Assembly (NCBI GenBank): GCA_035574455.1
Contig: DATLYT010000043.1
Span: 1 to 25,866 of the forward strand
Direction of reading: 5' to 3'
Length of the DNA: 25,866 nt
Origin: DATLYT01 sp035574455
GTDB lineage: Bacteria; Bacteroidota; Ignavibacteria; UBA10030
Below the pieces are notes generated by a model. It made no database searches, was not told the origin of the DNA, and was given only the letters and a program-made list of their open reading frames with translations. Both the position numbers and the translations under genes were made by a program. Each line of letters opens with the position of its first letter. Position 1 is the stretch's first letter. This document shows, in pieces, positions 6,848-15,286 of the stretch.

Positions 6848-7870
6848 ATGCGAATTGTTTCAACCCTCTGCGCTGTTGCTCTCTTCGTGTTCTTCGCGGT
6901 GTTCAGTTCAAACCCTTCGCTGTTTCCCGAAGACCGTTTTGTTGCGACGTTCTCCATTGCTGCCGTCGACGTCGAGAATGGCGATGCCGGGGTTGCTGTT
7001 CAGTCAAAGTTTCCCAACGTACGTCCTGTTGTGCCGTGGGTTGAGGCAGGCGTTGGAGCAATTGCTACGCAATCGTTCGTCAATGTGCAGTACGGCATTA
7101 AAGGACTCGCGCTCCTGCGGAACGGCGCCACGGCAGAAGAAGCGCTTCGCATTGTTGTCGCAAACGACAGCGGGCGCCATACGCGGCAGGCTGGGTTTGT
7201 CGACGCGAAGGGGAACGCAGCAAGCTGGACGGGCAACGACTGCTTCGACTGGGCGGGCGGAATGACGGCCACAAGCTCGGGAGGGAAGGGGATGCTCATC
7301 ACGGGAAAGGGGTTTGCGGCACAGGGGAATATTCTTGTCGGAAAAGAAACGGTGGAGGCGATGGCGAAAACATTTCAGGAAACCAAAGGCTCGTTAGCAG
7401 ATAAACTCCTGGCCGCTCTCCTTGCCGGAGGCAAAGCCGGTGGTGATAGACGCGGCGAACAATCAGCGGCGCTCGTCGTGAAACGCAAAGGCGCCGGGTA
7501 CGATGGAACAACGGACGACTATATCGACATCAGTGTTTATGACCATCCAACTCCGCTCAAAGAGCTTGAACGCCTCTACGCGCTGCATAAGCTCTACTTT
7601 TTCCGTTCCGAACCCCAAAATCTCATCAAAATTGATGCGGCGATCTGTAAAGAGCTTCAGACCATCATGAGTGATAAAGCCTACAAGGGTTTTCTCTTTT
7701 ACAATGGGCCCATCCACGGAGTGTTTGACCAGGCGACGAGCAAAGCCTTGCAGGATTTTATGGGATGGGAGAATTACGATGTCCGCATTCGTCAAGATGA
7801 TTTGATCGATAAAGAAGTGCTGGCAGATATTAGAAAGAACTATTCAGCATGGAAAAAAGCGAGAAGGTAG
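6848..7870 (+). CDS. Exported DUF1028 family protein (Ntn-hydrolase-like) with extra C-terminal domain
   Basis: A 340-residue protein. Residues 1-20 are a strongly hydrophobic signal sequence. Residues about 33-240 match DUF1028: ATFSIAAVD, GDAGVAVQSKFP, VPWVEAGVGAIATQSFVN, the RQAGFVDAKG region, NDCFDWAG, AAQGNILVG and GGDRRGEQSAALVV are family positions. DUF1028 is grouped with N-terminal nucleophile hydrolases, but its substrate is not established. The C-terminal stretch of about 100 residues (LYALHKLYFF to the end) includes YNGPIHGVFDQATSKALQDFMGWEN in part, resembling a peptidoglycan-binding-like fold, which would suit a periplasmic or surface location. AAGGAG six bases upstream supports the start. 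It appears to be transcribed alone. Confidence 0.82.
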   Translation: MRIVSTLCAVALFVFFAVFSSNPSLFPEDRFVATFSIAAVDVENGDAGVAVQSKFPNVRPVVPWVEAGVGAIATQSFVNVQYGIKGLALLRNGATAEEALRIVVANDSGRHTRQAGFVDAKGNAASWTGNDCFDWAGGMTATSSGGKGMLITGKGFAAQGNILVGKETVEAMAKTFQETKGSLADKLLAALLAGGKAGGDRRGEQSAALVVKRKGAGYDGTTDDYIDISVYDHPTPLKELERLYALHKLYFFRSEPQNLIKIDAAICKELQTIMSDKAYKGFLFYNGPIHGVFDQATSKALQDFMGWENYDVRIRQDDLIDKEVLADIRKNYSAWKKARR

Positions 7871-7954
7871 TAAGCAGAGTGTAGCGTGCGGATGAGCAGT
7901 ATTGATATCAGCAATTCAACGAATAACGGAAACCAAAGAACTCATAACGAAACC

Positions 7955-9169
7955 ATGAATCTCAATGACCTCCTTTCCGCTGAGCTTGCTCGGATGGAAC
8001 AAGCACAGACTTTCAAGTACGAAACCGAACTTCAATCTGCACAGGGTGGAGTTGTCAAGGTCGGGGGCAGGAATGTGGTCATGCTTGCCTCGAACAATTA
8101 CCTCGGCATGTCCAATCACCCCAAAGTGTTGAAAGCCGCCGTCGATGGACTTAAGAAGTACGGCTATGGCGTTGCCTCGGCACGATTTCTCTGCGGTACG
8201 CAGACCATCCATCGCGATCTGGAGAAGAAGATTTCGAAGTTCCTCAAAACAGAAGATACGATTCTCTTCTCGTCGACGTTTGCCGCCAACGTGGGATTCT
8301 TTTCGGCGTTCACGAACGAAAAACTCGGCTTTGAGAACTACAAAGATGTCATCTACAGCGACCGGTTGAATCACGCAAGCATCATCGATGGACAAAGGCT
8401 CTGTCGCGCAGAGGTGACTGACAAGAAGATCTACAATCACAACGATGCCGAACACCTTCAGCAGATGTTAGAAGAAGACAAGAACAAGGATTATCGCTTG
8501 AGGATTATTGCGACCGACGGTGTCTTTAGTATGGAAGGTGACCAGGCGCCGTTGGCAAAGCTGGTGGATCTTGCAAAGCAATACAACGCAATGCTGTTCG
8601 TCGACGACGCGCACGGGATTGGCGTCGTCGGTAAAACAGGGCGCGGCACAGCTGAGGCGCAAGGTGTGCTTGGAAAAATTGACGCCCTGGTGGGGACGCT
8701 TGGCAAAGCCATCGGCGGTGCAGCGGGCGGCTACATCAGCGGCTCGAAAACGATGATTGAGTACTTGCGACAGAAAGCCCGGACGTACATCTTCTCCAAC
8801 TCTTTGCCGCCGTCGGTTGTTACCGCCACAAGTGCTGCATTCGACCTCCTGATGAAGGACAGATCAATTATCAAACGGTTGCACGAGAACACTGCGTATT
8901 TCCGGAAGGAGATACGTCGCTTGGGCTTTACCATCATCGAAGGCACACATCCTATTGTACCGGTGATGTTAGGGGAGGCGGCGATTGCCCAGCAGATGAG
9001 TGCAAATCTCCTGAAGGAAGGGGTCTACGTGAAAGGCCTCTGGTTTCCGGTTGTCCCAAAAGGAGAGGCTCGACTACGCGTACAAATTTCAGCAGCGCAC
9101 AAACGGAAAGACCTTGACCGGGCGCTTGAGGCGTTCCATCAGGTCGGTAAACGAATGGGAGTTATTTAG
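7955..9169 (+). CDS. kbl: 2-amino-3-ketobutyrate CoA ligase (glycine C-acetyltransferase)
   Basis: A PLP enzyme of the alpha-oxoamine synthase family that cleaves 2-amino-3-ketobutyrate with CoA into glycine and acetyl-CoA. Counting from ATG 7955, visible features are ASNNYLG (45-51), the Kbl-typical RFLCGTQTIH (77-86), DRLNHASIIDG, Asp217 and His220 in VDDAHGIG, and the PLP-binding Lys251 in GTLGKAIGG. RFxCGTQxIH and the adjacent threonine dehydrogenase point to Kbl rather than 8-amino-7-oxononanoate synthase. The frame is open further upstream to ATG 7892 and GTG 7886, but those extra 21-23 residues are polar and unlike the family, and no start has a clear ribosome binding site. The tdh gene begins 3 bases after the stop. 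Confidence 0.88.
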   Translation: MNLNDLLSAELARMEQAQTFKYETELQSAQGGVVKVGGRNVVMLASNNYLGMSNHPKVLKAAVDGLKKYGYGVASARFLCGTQTIHRDLEKKISKFLKTEDTILFSSTFAANVGFFSAFTNEKLGFENYKDVIYSDRLNHASIIDGQRLCRAEVTDKKIYNHNDAEHLQQMLEEDKNKDYRLRIIATDGVFSMEGDQAPLAKLVDLAKQYNAMLFVDDAHGIGVVGKTGRGTAEAQGVLGKIDALVGTLGKAIGGAAGGYISGSKTMIEYLRQKARTYIFSNSLPPSVVTATSAAFDLLMKDRSIIKRLHENTAYFRKEIRRLGFTIIEGTHPIVPVMLGEAAIAQQMSANLLKEGVYVKGLWFPVVPKGEARLRVQISAAHKRKDLDRALEAFHQVGKRMGVI

Positions 9170-9172
9170 AGA

Positions 9173-10198
9173 ATGTCCACCCAAACAGTCCTCGTCACCG
9201 GAGCAAACGGAGAGATCGGGCACGGTCTGATTACTCGACTGCACCGCGAGCGCCCTGAGCTTCGTATCATCGCCCTCGATGTTCACCCGCTCAGCAAGGA
9301 ACTGAAGCGGATGTGCCATGAGGTCATCGTGGGGGATATTCTCGATACAGTGTTGATTGACCGGCTTGCTGCATTCTATGATTTCCGTACGATTTATCAC
9401 TTAGCGGCAATCCTTTCAACGAAAGCCGAACGTGAACCTTTGCTTGGTCACCGCATCAATGTCGATGGCACGCTCAATCTGTTAGAGCTTGCGGTTCGGC
9501 AGTCTCGTGCAACCGGTGAACGCGTCAAGTTCCTCTTCCCCAGCTCCATTGCCGTCTACGGGCTGCCTGACCTTTCGACGAAAATGAAGGTCGGCAAGGT
9601 GAAGGAAACCGATTGGCTCCAGCCGCGAACGATGTACGGCATGAACAAGCGATATTGTGAGGAGCTTGGCCGCTACTACAATCGCTACTACCGGCAAATC
9701 GACCCGCAGCCCACGACAGTCGGTGTTGACTTTCGCGCCATCCGTTTTCCAGGACTCATCAGCGCGCAGACTCTTCCAACTGGGGGTACCAGCGACTACG
9801 GTCCCGAGATGCTTCACTTTGCTGCGCAAAATAAACCGTACGACTGCTTTGTCCCGGAAGACACAACACTTCCCTTCCTCGCTATGCCGGATGCGATCGA
9901 ATCGTTACTCCGACTTGAAGCAGCGCCTGTGGAGAAGTTATCTCAACTGGTGTATAACATCGGAGGGTTCAGCGTGTCGGCTCGAGATTTTTTTGAAATT
10001 ATCACCAGAGCATTTCCTTCTGCACGGGTGACGTTCAAGCCCGATCCCTTGCGCCAGAAGATTGTTGACAGTTGGCCGGCCGATGTCGATGATAGCTATG
10101 CCCGCAACGAATGGGGATGGAAGCCGGCGTACGATTTTCGGCGATCATTCGAAGAATACCTGATTCCAGCGGTGAGGGAGCGTTACGGGAATCGGTAG
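9173..10198 (+). CDS. tdh: L-threonine 3-dehydrogenase, SDR (epimerase-like) type
   Basis: An NAD-dependent enzyme oxidising L-threonine to 2-amino-3-ketobutyrate, the substrate of the preceding Kbl. The 341-residue protein begins with the Rossmann motif VTGANGEIG (8-16). It has HLAAILS near residue 76, a catalytic Ser in FPSSIAVYG (122-130) and the YxxxK pair Tyr155/Lys159. Further segments are shared with SDR-type threonine dehydrogenases: PGLIS, GGTSDYGPEM, LPFLAMPDAI, and near the end DSWPADVDDS followed by EWGWKPAYD. It is thus unrelated to the zinc-dependent E. coli Tdh. Near contact with kbl supports one operon for threonine-to-glycine catabolism. Confidence 0.93.
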   Translation: MSTQTVLVTGANGEIGHGLITRLHRERPELRIIALDVHPLSKELKRMCHEVIVGDILDTVLIDRLAAFYDFRTIYHLAAILSTKAEREPLLGHRINVDGTLNLLELAVRQSRATGERVKFLFPSSIAVYGLPDLSTKMKVGKVKETDWLQPRTMYGMNKRYCEELGRYYNRYYRQIDPQPTTVGVDFRAIRFPGLISAQTLPTGGTSDYGPEMLHFAAQNKPYDCFVPEDTTLPFLAMPDAIESLLRLEAAPVEKLSQLVYNIGGFSVSARDFFEIITRAFPSARVTFKPDPLRQKIVDSWPADVDDSYARNEWGWKPAYDFRRSFEEYLIPAVRERYGNR

Positions 10199-10222
10199 CC
10201 GCACGTTAAGAGAGGAGCGGTG

Positions 10223-11359
10223 ATGAAATCGCGGCTTGTCTTTATTGATCTCCTGCGCGGTTGGGCAACGCTCGTGATGATCGAGGTCCATGTTATCAAT
10301 GCGTTTGTTCTTCCGGAAATCAAAGAGGCAGGCTGGTTCAGCGTTCTGAATTTCCTCAATGGACTTGTTGCGCCGAGTTTCTTATTTGTCGCGGGCTTCG
10401 TCTTCGTCATCGCCAGCGAAAGGAAACTCGACGAATTTCGGACATTCGGGCAGGCATTCTGGAAACAGATCGGAAGGATCGCTCTCATTTGGTCTGTGGG
10501 ATACCTGTTACACTTGCCGTATTTTTCGTTTTCACGGACAGTACGGGAAACGACGGAGCAAGGATGGCTCAAGTTCTATCAAGCTGACATCCTGCACTGT
10601 ATCGCGTTTGGCCTGCTCGTACTTTTTCTCACTCGTCTTATTGTAAAACGCGAAGAGGTCTTCCGGAGTCTCCTTACCCTTTTCGGTCTGGGGTCGGTTT
10701 TCCTGGCTCCGTTCATCTGGGATATCGACCTGTTGAACGTCATGCTGGCCCCAATCGCAGCCTACATCAACGGCCAACACTATTCCCAATTCCCGATCTT
10801 TAACTGGCTGGGATTTATGATGTTCGGCGGGTTAGCAGCTATGATGTATACGAATGCACGGGCAATCAATAAGGAGCAAGACTACATCCGTCAGGTCGGT
10901 TGGCTTGGTGTCGGACTTATCCTGGCCGGGTCATTGCTCATCGAGCTTCCTGTGGACGTCCCGTTTGTCTCAAAGGCCATTCGCGCCAACCCGCTTTTCT
11001 TTACGACGCGACTCGGCATCGTCTTACTTTTGATGGTAGTGTGCTGGCACTATGCGGAACGACGGAAGACCCAGAGTTCGTTTGTGCTCGACGTCAGCAG
11101 AGAGTCGCTAGTTGTCTATACAGCACACCTGCTCGTGATTTATGGCCAGTTCTGGAATGACCACAGCCTTTCGTTTCTCTATGGGAAAACGTTTACATTC
11201 CTAGAAGCCGTTGCTGCTACGCTGGTGCTTATTGCAGTGATGGTGCTGTTAGCAAAGTTCTGGGGATGGCTGAAACAGCGCTCGCTTCCGACGGCGAGGG
11301 CTTGTGCGTATGCCACGGGACTGATCGTTCTTATACTCTTTTTTATTCGCGAATCGTAG
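10223..11359 (+). CDS. Membrane acyltransferase, heparan-alpha-glucosaminide N-acetyltransferase-like (DUF1624)
   Basis: A polytopic inner-membrane protein of 378 residues with about ten hydrophobic segments. The opening RLVFIDLLRGWATLVMIEVH is the hallmark of the DUF1624/HGSNAT-like and related membrane acyltransferases, with conserved Arg12-Gly13 and candidate catalytic His23. Such proteins move acetyl groups across or within the membrane onto sugars, but this one's acceptor cannot be inferred. The start at ATG 10223 is favoured by GAGGAG at 10212-10217; the adjoining GTG at 10220 would be one codon longer. It follows tdh by about 24 bases and may share its transcript, though no functional link to threonine catabolism is evident. 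Confidence 0.75.
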   Translation: MKSRLVFIDLLRGWATLVMIEVHVINAFVLPEIKEAGWFSVLNFLNGLVAPSFLFVAGFVFVIASERKLDEFRTFGQAFWKQIGRIALIWSVGYLLHLPYFSFSRTVRETTEQGWLKFYQADILHCIAFGLLVLFLTRLIVKREEVFRSLLTLFGLGSVFLAPFIWDIDLLNVMLAPIAAYINGQHYSQFPIFNWLGFMMFGGLAAMMYTNARAINKEQDYIRQVGWLGVGLILAGSLLIELPVDVPFVSKAIRANPLFFTTRLGIVLLLMVVCWHYAERRKTQSSFVLDVSRESLVVYTAHLLVIYGQFWNDHSLSFLYGKTFTFLEAVAATLVLIAVMVLLAKFWGWLKQRSLPTARACAYATGLIVLILFFIRES

Positions 11360-11377
11360 CTTACATTTCATCCTAGC

Positions 11378-12502
11378 ATGGAAACCCTTACACTGATCTT
11401 GCTTGTCATTGTTGCCGCGCTGCTTGTTGTACTGGTAGTCCGATCGACTGGGCGAAAAGTTGAGGATGCAGGCTCGTCAGCTCTTTTGATGCAGCAGCAG
11501 ATCGAAGCATTGCGCGCTGAGGTCGATCGGAGTCTCAAGAACACCACCGACTCCCTCAGCTCTGCATTGAATCACACTCAGCAGACGTTATTGACGGTGG
11601 TGAACGATCTGCGGAAGAACGTTACCGACCAACTCCAAAACAATACCGGACAGGTGGGGACGCGGTTGGATAACGCGGCGAAAGTGATTCAGGATGTTCA
11701 AAACAAACTCGGTGAACTTGGCAAGGCGACGCAGGAAATTAAAGAGCTTGGGCAGAGCGTCTCGAAGCTTGAAGAAATGCTGCGCGCACCGAAATTACGC
11801 GGGGGCTTGGGGGAATTGCTGCTTGAAGATTTATTGAAGCAAGTCCTGCCGGTGGGCGCGTATGACACACAATATACCTTTCGTAACGGTCAGACCGTCG
11901 ATGCCATCATCCACACGGCGGGAGGGAAGGTACCGGTGGATTCGAAGTTCCCCTTGGAAAACTTCCGCAAAATGGTCGATGCAAAATCCGATCAGGAAAA
12001 GAAAACGGCATACCGAACGTTCGTGTCGGATGTCAAGAAGCATGTGGATGCTATCGCTGAGAAGTACATCGTGCCGGATGAGGGGACATTCGACTTTGCG
12101 CTGATGTACATTCCTGCGGAGAATATTTACTACGAGACGATCATTAAGGATGAATCGTTTGGCGAGGAGAACGGCCTGTATTCCTACGCCACGAAGAAGC
12201 ATGTTGTCCCCGTCTCGCCGAATAGCTTCTACGCCCACCTTCGAGTGATCGCTCTCGGATTGAAGGGACTGCAGATCGAACGGAGCGCGAAAGAGATCAT
12301 CCAGAACCTCTCCCGGCTGAATTCCGAGCTGCAAAAGTTCACCGATATCTTCGACACGCTCGGCACGCATTTGAATAATGCCAAGAACAAGTTCGATGAG
12401 GCGGATAAGAAGCTCAGCGCGTTTACCGAGCGGCTCAAAAATGTTCAATCGCTGCCCGCGAATGACGGCACAAAACAGCTCGACGCATTTTCAGGCTCGT
12501 AA
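11378..12502 (+). CDS. rmuC: DNA recombination protein RmuC
   Basis: RmuC family proteins limit DNA inversions at short repeats and are presumed nuclease-like. The 374-residue protein has one N-terminal transmembrane segment (about 4-22), a long coiled-coil-like heptad region (about 35-135, rich in Gln, Leu and Asn), and the RmuC core starting LRGGLGELLLEDLL near residue 140, with VDAIIHTAGGKVPVDSKFP and PAENIYYETI downstream. The upstream stretch holds TACATTTC at 11362-11369, a partial promoter box only 8 bases from the ATG, but there is no convincing partner TTG. Reading on from the acyltransferase is possible because the gap is only 18 bases. Confidence 0.9.
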   Translation: METLTLILLVIVAALLVVLVVRSTGRKVEDAGSSALLMQQQIEALRAEVDRSLKNTTDSLSSALNHTQQTLLTVVNDLRKNVTDQLQNNTGQVGTRLDNAAKVIQDVQNKLGELGKATQEIKELGQSVSKLEEMLRAPKLRGGLGELLLEDLLKQVLPVGAYDTQYTFRNGQTVDAIIHTAGGKVPVDSKFPLENFRKMVDAKSDQEKKTAYRTFVSDVKKHVDAIAEKYIVPDEGTFDFALMYIPAENIYYETIIKDESFGEENGLYSYATKKHVVPVSPNSFYAHLRVIALGLKGLQIERSAKEIIQNLSRLNSELQKFTDIFDTLGTHLNNAKNKFDEADKKLSAFTERLKNVQSLPANDGTKQLDAFSGS

Positions 12503-12515
12503 CACAGGAATCCTC

Positions 12516-13139
12516 ATGACGAGTCAGCCCCACGATCAACCTTCCCTCTCCGTTAGTCGGTCAGAATTCTGGGAGGAGTTGTACCGCAGCGGCGATACGG
12601 GCTGGGACTTAGGCGCGCCCACTCCGGTGTTTATGAGTCTGAAGCATCTTCTTCCGCCAACAGGTCGTATGCTGGTGTTAGGGAGCGGAATGGGGCACGA
12701 TGCGATCTATTTTGCCAAGCAAGGGTATCGCACCGTTGGAGTTGACTTTGCTGCCACGGCAGTAGCACGGGCACGGCAGAACGCAAAGCATTTGGGTGCA
12801 GATGTTGAATTTCTGCAGGAAGATTTCTTTACGTTACCGCAACGTTTCCGTGAGCAATTTGACATTGTCCTCGAATACGTTACCTTCTGTGCCATCGACC
12901 CGGCGCGTCGGGCTGAGTATTGCGATGTCGTTCATGCAATGTTAACGCGAGGCGGACTTCTCGTCGCGCTCTTTTTCCCGATTGACGGTCGACCTGGCGG
13001 TCCACCGTTCGCCGTAGATGTTGAGGAACTGCGGTCGTTATTCGGCAAAACGTTTCACCTCGTCCATGAAAGCAGGCCGACGAATTCCGTCAAGCCGCGG
13101 CAGGGCAAAGAAGTGTTGATGATCTGGAAAAAACAATAA
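12516..13139 (+). CDS. TPMT-family SAM-dependent methyltransferase
   Basis: A 207-residue class I methyltransferase resembling thiopurine S-methyltransferase relatives. Its N-terminus has the TPMT signature FWEELYRSGDTGWDLGAPTP, where the Trp and following residues line the cofactor pocket. LVLGSGMGHDAIYFAKQGY is motif I for S-adenosylmethionine and GVDF is the acidic end of strand 2. The frame is open upstream into rmuC, but the ATG at 12516, 13 bases after the rmuC stop and with AGGAA just before it, gives the family's usual length. Bacterial members methylate sulfur, selenium or halide acceptors; the actual substrate is unknown. Confidence 0.85.
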   Translation: MTSQPHDQPSLSVSRSEFWEELYRSGDTGWDLGAPTPVFMSLKHLLPPTGRMLVLGSGMGHDAIYFAKQGYRTVGVDFAATAVARARQNAKHLGADVEFLQEDFFTLPQRFREQFDIVLEYVTFCAIDPARRAEYCDVVHAMLTRGGLLVALFFPIDGRPGGPPFAVDVEELRSLFGKTFHLVHESRPTNSVKPRQGKEVLMIWKKQ

Positions 13140-13172
13140 TCTCCTTCTTACCATAATCAACGAGAACATCCT

Positions 13173-14264
13173 ATGAAAGCGATCAAACGCATCGGCATTT
13201 TGACCGGTGGCGGCGATTGTCCCGGACTCAACGCCGTGATTCGCAGTGTTGCCAAACCCGCGATGTCGTTCTTCGGGTGCACGGTCGTCGGGATTGAAGA
13301 TGGCTTCGAGGGATTTGTGGAGGGAAGAATGAGGATTTTGAAGCCGGAAGATGTCGCCGGCATTGTGAACATTGGTGGAACGATCCTGGGGACGTCAAAC
13401 AAAGGCGACCCTTTTCATTTTCCTGTTCAAACGGAAACGGGTGTTGAGACACGCGACCTGTCCGAGAAGGCAATCCAGAATTACAAGGACTGGGAGCTCG
13501 ATGCCGTTGTCGCGATCGGTGGAGATGGCACCATGCACATCGTGGATAAGTTTACCGACATGGGCTTGAACTTCGTCGGTGTGCCCAAGACGATTGACAA
13601 TGATCTCTCGTCCACAGACCAAACCTTTGGCTACGATTCTGCGCTCTCGGTTGCCACAGAAGCCATAGACCGATTGCACACGACCGCTTCTGCTCACCAT
13701 CGTGTGATGGTGGTGGAAGTGATGGGACGCTACGCTGGCTGGATTGCACTCGGAGCGGGTCTGGCAGGGGGAGCGGATGTGATTTTGATTCCCGAAATCC
13801 CCTTTCAATGGCAGAAGGTTTTTGACGCGGTTCAGAGTCGCAGTAAGCATGGCAAAAAGTTCAGCATCGTCTGTGTGGCGGAAGGAGCAAAGGCCGCAGA
13901 TGGCGAGCTTGTGGTGAAAGAGAAAGATGCAAAACGAACCGACCCAATCCGGTTGGGAGGTATCGGTGATCATGTCGCGCGGAGAATTACTGAAGCCACA
14001 GGTCTGGAAACGCGCGTCACCGTGCTCGGGCACTTGCAGCGTGGGGGCAGTCCGACACCGTTTGACCGCATTCTTGCTACCAAATTCGGCTCAATGGCGA
14101 TGCAATTGGTCTCGGAGAAGAAATTTGGCTACATGGTGAGTTTGCGGGGCACGAGCGTTGTTGCGGTTCCTGTCAAAGAAGCCATCATGAAGCTGCGGAC
14201 GGTTCCGCCCGACTCGGAACTGGTCTTTGCTGCGCGCGCTGTTGGGACGTCGTTTGGAGATTAA
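13173..14264 (+). CDS. pfkA: 6-phosphofructokinase
   Basis: A PfkA-family enzyme phosphorylating fructose-6-phosphate in glycolysis. The 363-residue protein carries ILTGGGDCPGLNA (9-21), AIGGDGTM (114-121), VPKTIDNDL (137-145) with catalytic Asp142, and VMGRYAGWIA. The residue that sorts phosphoryl donors (E. coli position 104) is Gly118, as in ATP-dependent enzymes, whereas the second site (E. coli 124) is Lys139, as in pyrophosphate-dependent ones. This Gly/Lys mix is known in a subgroup usually found to use ATP, so ATP is the best guess. It sits 33 bases after the methyltransferase and 2 bases before the MDR gene. Confidence 0.93.
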   Translation: MKAIKRIGILTGGGDCPGLNAVIRSVAKPAMSFFGCTVVGIEDGFEGFVEGRMRILKPEDVAGIVNIGGTILGTSNKGDPFHFPVQTETGVETRDLSEKAIQNYKDWELDAVVAIGGDGTMHIVDKFTDMGLNFVGVPKTIDNDLSSTDQTFGYDSALSVATEAIDRLHTTASAHHRVMVVEVMGRYAGWIALGAGLAGGADVILIPEIPFQWQKVFDAVQSRSKHGKKFSIVCVAEGAKAADGELVVKEKDAKRTDPIRLGGIGDHVARRITEATGLETRVTVLGHLQRGGSPTPFDRILATKFGSMAMQLVSEKKFGYMVSLRGTSVVAVPVKEAIMKLRTVPPDSELVFAARAVGTSFGD

Positions 14265-14266
14265 CG

Positions 14267-15286
14267 ATGCAGGCCGCTGTCGTCACGAAGTACGGTCCGC
14301 CGGAAGTACTGCAGCTTCGTGAATGGCCCACGCCGCAGCCGAGCGCAGGCGAGATTCTGATCCGAACCAAAGCCATCGGACTGAATTTTGCCGAGCTTAT
14401 TCAGCGGATGGGATATTATCCGGAAACACCACTTCCCCCATTTATCCCCGGTCTCGAGGTGTGTGGGGTCGTGGAAAAAGTTGGGACAGGTGTCAAAGGT
14501 TTTAGCCGAGGCGATCGGGTGATGAGCTTTATGAAGCGGGGAGCGTACGCAGAGTATGTAGCGGTACCGGCGGAGCGGGCTGTTCCGCTGCCGGCTAAAG
14601 TTCCGTTTGAGCATGGCGCCACTCTTGGCGTATCATACTTCACGGCCTATCACGGCTTGATCACCCTGGCGAATCTACAGAAGGGCGAAAAGCTGCTTCA
14701 ACACGCGGCAGCGGGCGGAGTTGGTACGGCAGCGATTCAACTGGCCAAGCTACGCGGCGCCGAAATCTTTGCAACAGCAAGCTCGCCCCAGAAACTCGAA
14801 GTCGCCCGCAAGGAGGGCGCGGACCATCTGATCAACTACGAGGAAGAAGACTTTGTGGACGTTGTGCGTCAAACGACGAAGGGATACGGAGTGGATGTGG
14901 TGATGGATTCAGTGGGAGGAACGACGTTCCGTAAAGGTTGGAAACTCCTTGCTCCGGTTGGGAGGTATGTTCTCTATGGCTTTGCGGGTGTTACGAACAG
15001 ACGGGGGATTGGTAAGCTGACCGCTCTTAAAGAATTTGCCTTGATCCCGTTGATCTACCCGCCGAGTCTTCTCCAACGCAACGTGGGACTCCTCTGCTTC
15101 AATCTCTTTTTCCTCACGCACAAGGTAGAGTATTTTACTCGCCTGTCTCGCACTCTCTTGAAGCTGTACGCGGAAAAGAAAATTCGTCCGGTCGTCGGCA
15201 AGTCCTTCTCGTTTGATAACATTGCTGAAGCTCATGCGTATCTTCAAAGCCGTCAGAGTTATGGAAAAGTTGTGGTACTCGTATGA
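14267..15286 (+). CDS. Zinc-free MDR oxidoreductase (quinone oxidoreductase/VAT-1-like)
   Basis: An NADPH-dependent medium-chain dehydrogenase/reductase of 339 residues. It opens with AAVVTKYGPPEVLQLRE and has GLNFAELIQRMGYYP, then a GroES-like fold with GLEVCGVVEKVG, and the nucleotide-binding loop AAAGGVGTAAIQLAK near residues 147-161. The catalytic zinc ligands of alcohol dehydrogenases are absent, placing it among quinone oxidoreductase-like enzymes. VDVVMDSVGG and the region from 240 to 290 resemble VAT-1 homologues. The substrate is not evident. It starts 2 bases after pfkA and its stop overlaps the start of aat by 4 bases (ATGA), so translation of the three is probably coupled. Confidence 0.85.
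   Translation: MQAAVVTKYGPPEVLQLREWPTPQPSAGEILIRTKAIGLNFAELIQRMGYYPETPLPPFIPGLEVCGVVEKVGTGVKGFSRGDRVMSFMKRGAYAEYVAVPAERAVPLPAKVPFEHGATLGVSYFTAYHGLITLANLQKGEKLLQHAAAGGVGTAAIQLAKLRGAEIFATASSPQKLEVARKEGADHLINYEEEDFVDVVRQTTKGYGVDVVMDSVGGTTFRKGWKLLAPVGRYVLYGFAGVTNRRGIGKLTALKEFALIPLIYPPSLLQRNVGLLCFNLFFLTHKVEYFTRLSRTLLKLYAEKKIRPVVGKSFSFDNIAEAHAYLQSRQSYGKVVVLV

Noticed and set aside
12378..12515. A 46-codon upstream extension of the TPMT-like methyltransferase.
   Set aside because: It lies inside rmuC in another frame; the ATG at 12516 gives the normal family length.
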